Shown: one piece after another, positions 14,359 through 15,107 of the stretch
How positions within the stretch are numbered: the stretch's first letter is position 1
Layout: the number at the start of each line of letters is the position of its first letter
Assembly (NCBI GenBank): GCA_002170275.2
Contig: NHFH02000005.1
Location: 7,158-22,264, forward strand
Direction of reading: 5' to 3'
Source: Candidatus Pelagibacter sp. TMED106
GTDB lineage: Bacteria; Pseudomonadota; Alphaproteobacteria; Pelagibacterales; Pelagibacteraceae
Length of the DNA: 15,107 bases
Position numbers and translations under genes: made by a program
The notes under the pieces: generated by a model
The model's database searches: none
Told to the model about the DNA's origin: nothing
Seen by the model: only the letters and a program-made list of their open reading frames with translations

Positions 14359-14873
14359 TATATCTTTTCTATTTTAATATTATCATTAGTAAATACACAA
14401 ATTTCTGAAGCAACTTTTATAGCTTTTTTTGCAATTTCTTCAGCACTCAAGTTTGATTCTATCAGAACCTTCCCAGCAGCAAGAGCATAATTTCCTCCAG
14501 ATCCAATACCTATAATGTCACCTTCAGGTTCCAACACGTCCCCTGTTCCAGATATTATATAACTTTTTTCTTTATCACCTATTGCCATTAACGCTTCAAG
14601 TCTTCTTAGATATTTATCAGTTCTCCAATCTTTAGCTAATTCAACAGCTGCTCTTGAGAGATTTCCAGCATGTTTTTCAATTTTTGCCTCTAGTCTTTCA
14701 AACAAAGTTAAAGCATCTGCTGTAGAACCAGCAAATCCAGCTACTACATCTCTTTTTTCAATTTTTCTTACTTTTGCAGCAGTCTTTTTAACAACTGTAT
14801 TGCCCATACTAACCTGGCCATCACCAGCCACTACTACTTCATTGTTTTTTCTCACTAATACTATTGTTGTCAT
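14358..14873 (-). CDS. hslV: HslV, peptidase subunit of the HslVU protease
   Basis: This 171-residue N-terminal-nucleophile peptidase is proteasome-like, forming two stacked hexamers. It starts MTTIVLVRKNNEVVVAGDGQ: removal of Met exposes the catalytic threonine (Thr2), with Asp18, the KKTAAKVRKI lysine region at about 29-38, VAGFAGSTADA at about 44-54 and IGIGSGGNYALAAGKVL at about 120-136. The start is fixed by the need for Thr after Met. It is first in the hslV-hslU operon. A heat-shock-type promoter lies just upstream, which fits known sigma-32 control of this protease. Confidence 0.98.
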   Translation of the reverse strand: MTTIVLVRKNNEVVVAGDGQVSMGNTVVKKTAAKVRKIEKRDVVAGFAGSTADALTLFERLEAKIEKHAGNLSRAAVELAKDWRTDKYLRRLEALMAIGDKEKSYIISGTGDVLEPEGDIIGIGSGGNYALAAGKVLIESNLSAEEIAKKAIKVASEICVFTNDNIKIEKI

Positions 14874-14880
14874 AGCTTAT

Positions 14881-14908
14881 AAATGGATATTAAATTGAAT
14901 AGTTCAAG
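14881..14908 (-). promoter_or_regulatory. Sigma-32 (RpoH)-like heat-shock promoter of hslV-hslU
   Basis: On the minus strand there is a -35 CTTGAA (plus-strand 14903-14908), a 14-bp spacer and then ATCCATTT (14881-14888). The E. coli dnaK P1 promoter has CTTGAT, 14 bp and CCCCATTT, so spacing is the same and the -10 matches six of eight. The start would fall within a base or two of the hslV ATG, giving little or no leader. Confidence 0.5.
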
Positions 14909-14964
14909 CCCAGGTTTAGTATTATTGCCATAATTGGATAATATATGTATACCTGTTTTAAATT

Positions 14965-15107
14965 ATGAAGCGTATAGGCAAAATTACTAGAAAAACAAAA
15001 GAGACCAGTATAAGTGCTGATTTGAATATAGATGGCAAGGGAAAGCATAAAATAGATACAGGAATAGGTTTTCTCAATCATATGCTTGAACAATTGTCCA
15101 AACACTC
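14965..15107 (+). CDS. hisB: Imidazoleglycerol-phosphate dehydratase HisB, N-terminal fragment
   Basis: The first 47 residues are present before the window ends. The protein begins MKRIGKITRKTKETSISADL and carries IDTGIGFLNHMLEQLSKHS, the metal-binding signature of IGPD (usually GFLDHML...H). The D-to-N change before the histidine (FLNHM) occurs in some families of this enzyme and leaves the histidines intact. HisB dehydrates imidazoleglycerol phosphate in histidine synthesis. It diverges from hslV across 91 bp, an arrangement common in alphaproteobacteria, where hisH, hisA and hisF often follow. A weak promoter candidate, TTGCCA (14925-14930) with TATACC 17 bp later, is not convincing. Confidence 0.95.
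   Translation, partial: MKRIGKITRKTKETSISADLNIDGKGKHKIDTGIGFLNHMLEQLSKH

Noticed and set aside
14925..14953. TTGCCA-N17-TATACC as the hisB promoter
   Set aside because: The -10 lacks the conserved final T and matches only four of six, so it is noted under hisB without a separate claim.
14890..15105. A minus-strand frame of 71 codons at the right edge
   Set aside because: It lies antisense to the clear hisB N-terminus and across the hslV-hisB promoter region.

Overview
The window is a very AT-rich, tightly packed stretch of bacterial chromosome. I assign it to an alphaproteobacterium, most likely of the SAR11 / Candidatus Pelagibacter type. This rests on base composition, lysine- and isoleucine-rich proteins, near-absent spacers, and a gene order (mnmG-mnmE-rho-hemJ-hemH-hemE // ppsR-maf-aroE-coaE-dnaQ // secB-fxsA // timA-smr // hslU-hslV // hisB) that matches the conserved origin-proximal region of alphaproteobacteria such as Caulobacter and Rickettsia. 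The species assignment is inference; no rRNA is present.

Left arm (1-7251): most genes are on the minus strand. They are the start of mnmG, then mnmE (tRNA wobble-uridine modification), rho, and a heme block hemE-hemH-hemJ (uroporphyrinogen decarboxylase, ferrochelatase, protoporphyrinogen oxidase) read toward rho. Two tandem plus-strand sulfotransferase genes (1797-3452) sit between mnmE and rho, inside an otherwise conserved housekeeping block. They look like lineage-specific cargo. The short rho leader carries a promoter candidate, a 16-bp perfect palindrome at the hemJ stop, and a G-free, C-rich segment.

Middle (7252-7530): the largest non-coding gap, 279 bp between the divergent hemE and ppsR genes. 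In Caulobacter and Rickettsia the chromosomal origin lies beside hemE and the RP001/DUF299 gene, which is the ppsR family. The gap here holds one perfect DnaA box, several near matches, an AT-rich flank and a good hemE promoter whose -35 overlaps the perfect box. I read it as the likely oriC.

Right arm (7531-13005): ppsR, maf, an unlabelled 48-residue membrane ORF, aroE, coaE and dnaQ run as one plus-strand operon with overlapping or abutting ends. They meet secB-fxsA, which run the other way. timA and smr follow on the plus strand and meet hslU tail to tail.

Right end (12988-15107): hslV-hslU on the minus strand, preceded by a sigma-32-like promoter, diverge from the start of hisB. The 116-bp gap between mnmE and mnmG (270-385) shows nothing I can support. 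No tRNA, rRNA, CRISPR array, insertion sequence or intrinsic terminator was seen. No gene-free stretch exceeds 300 bases.
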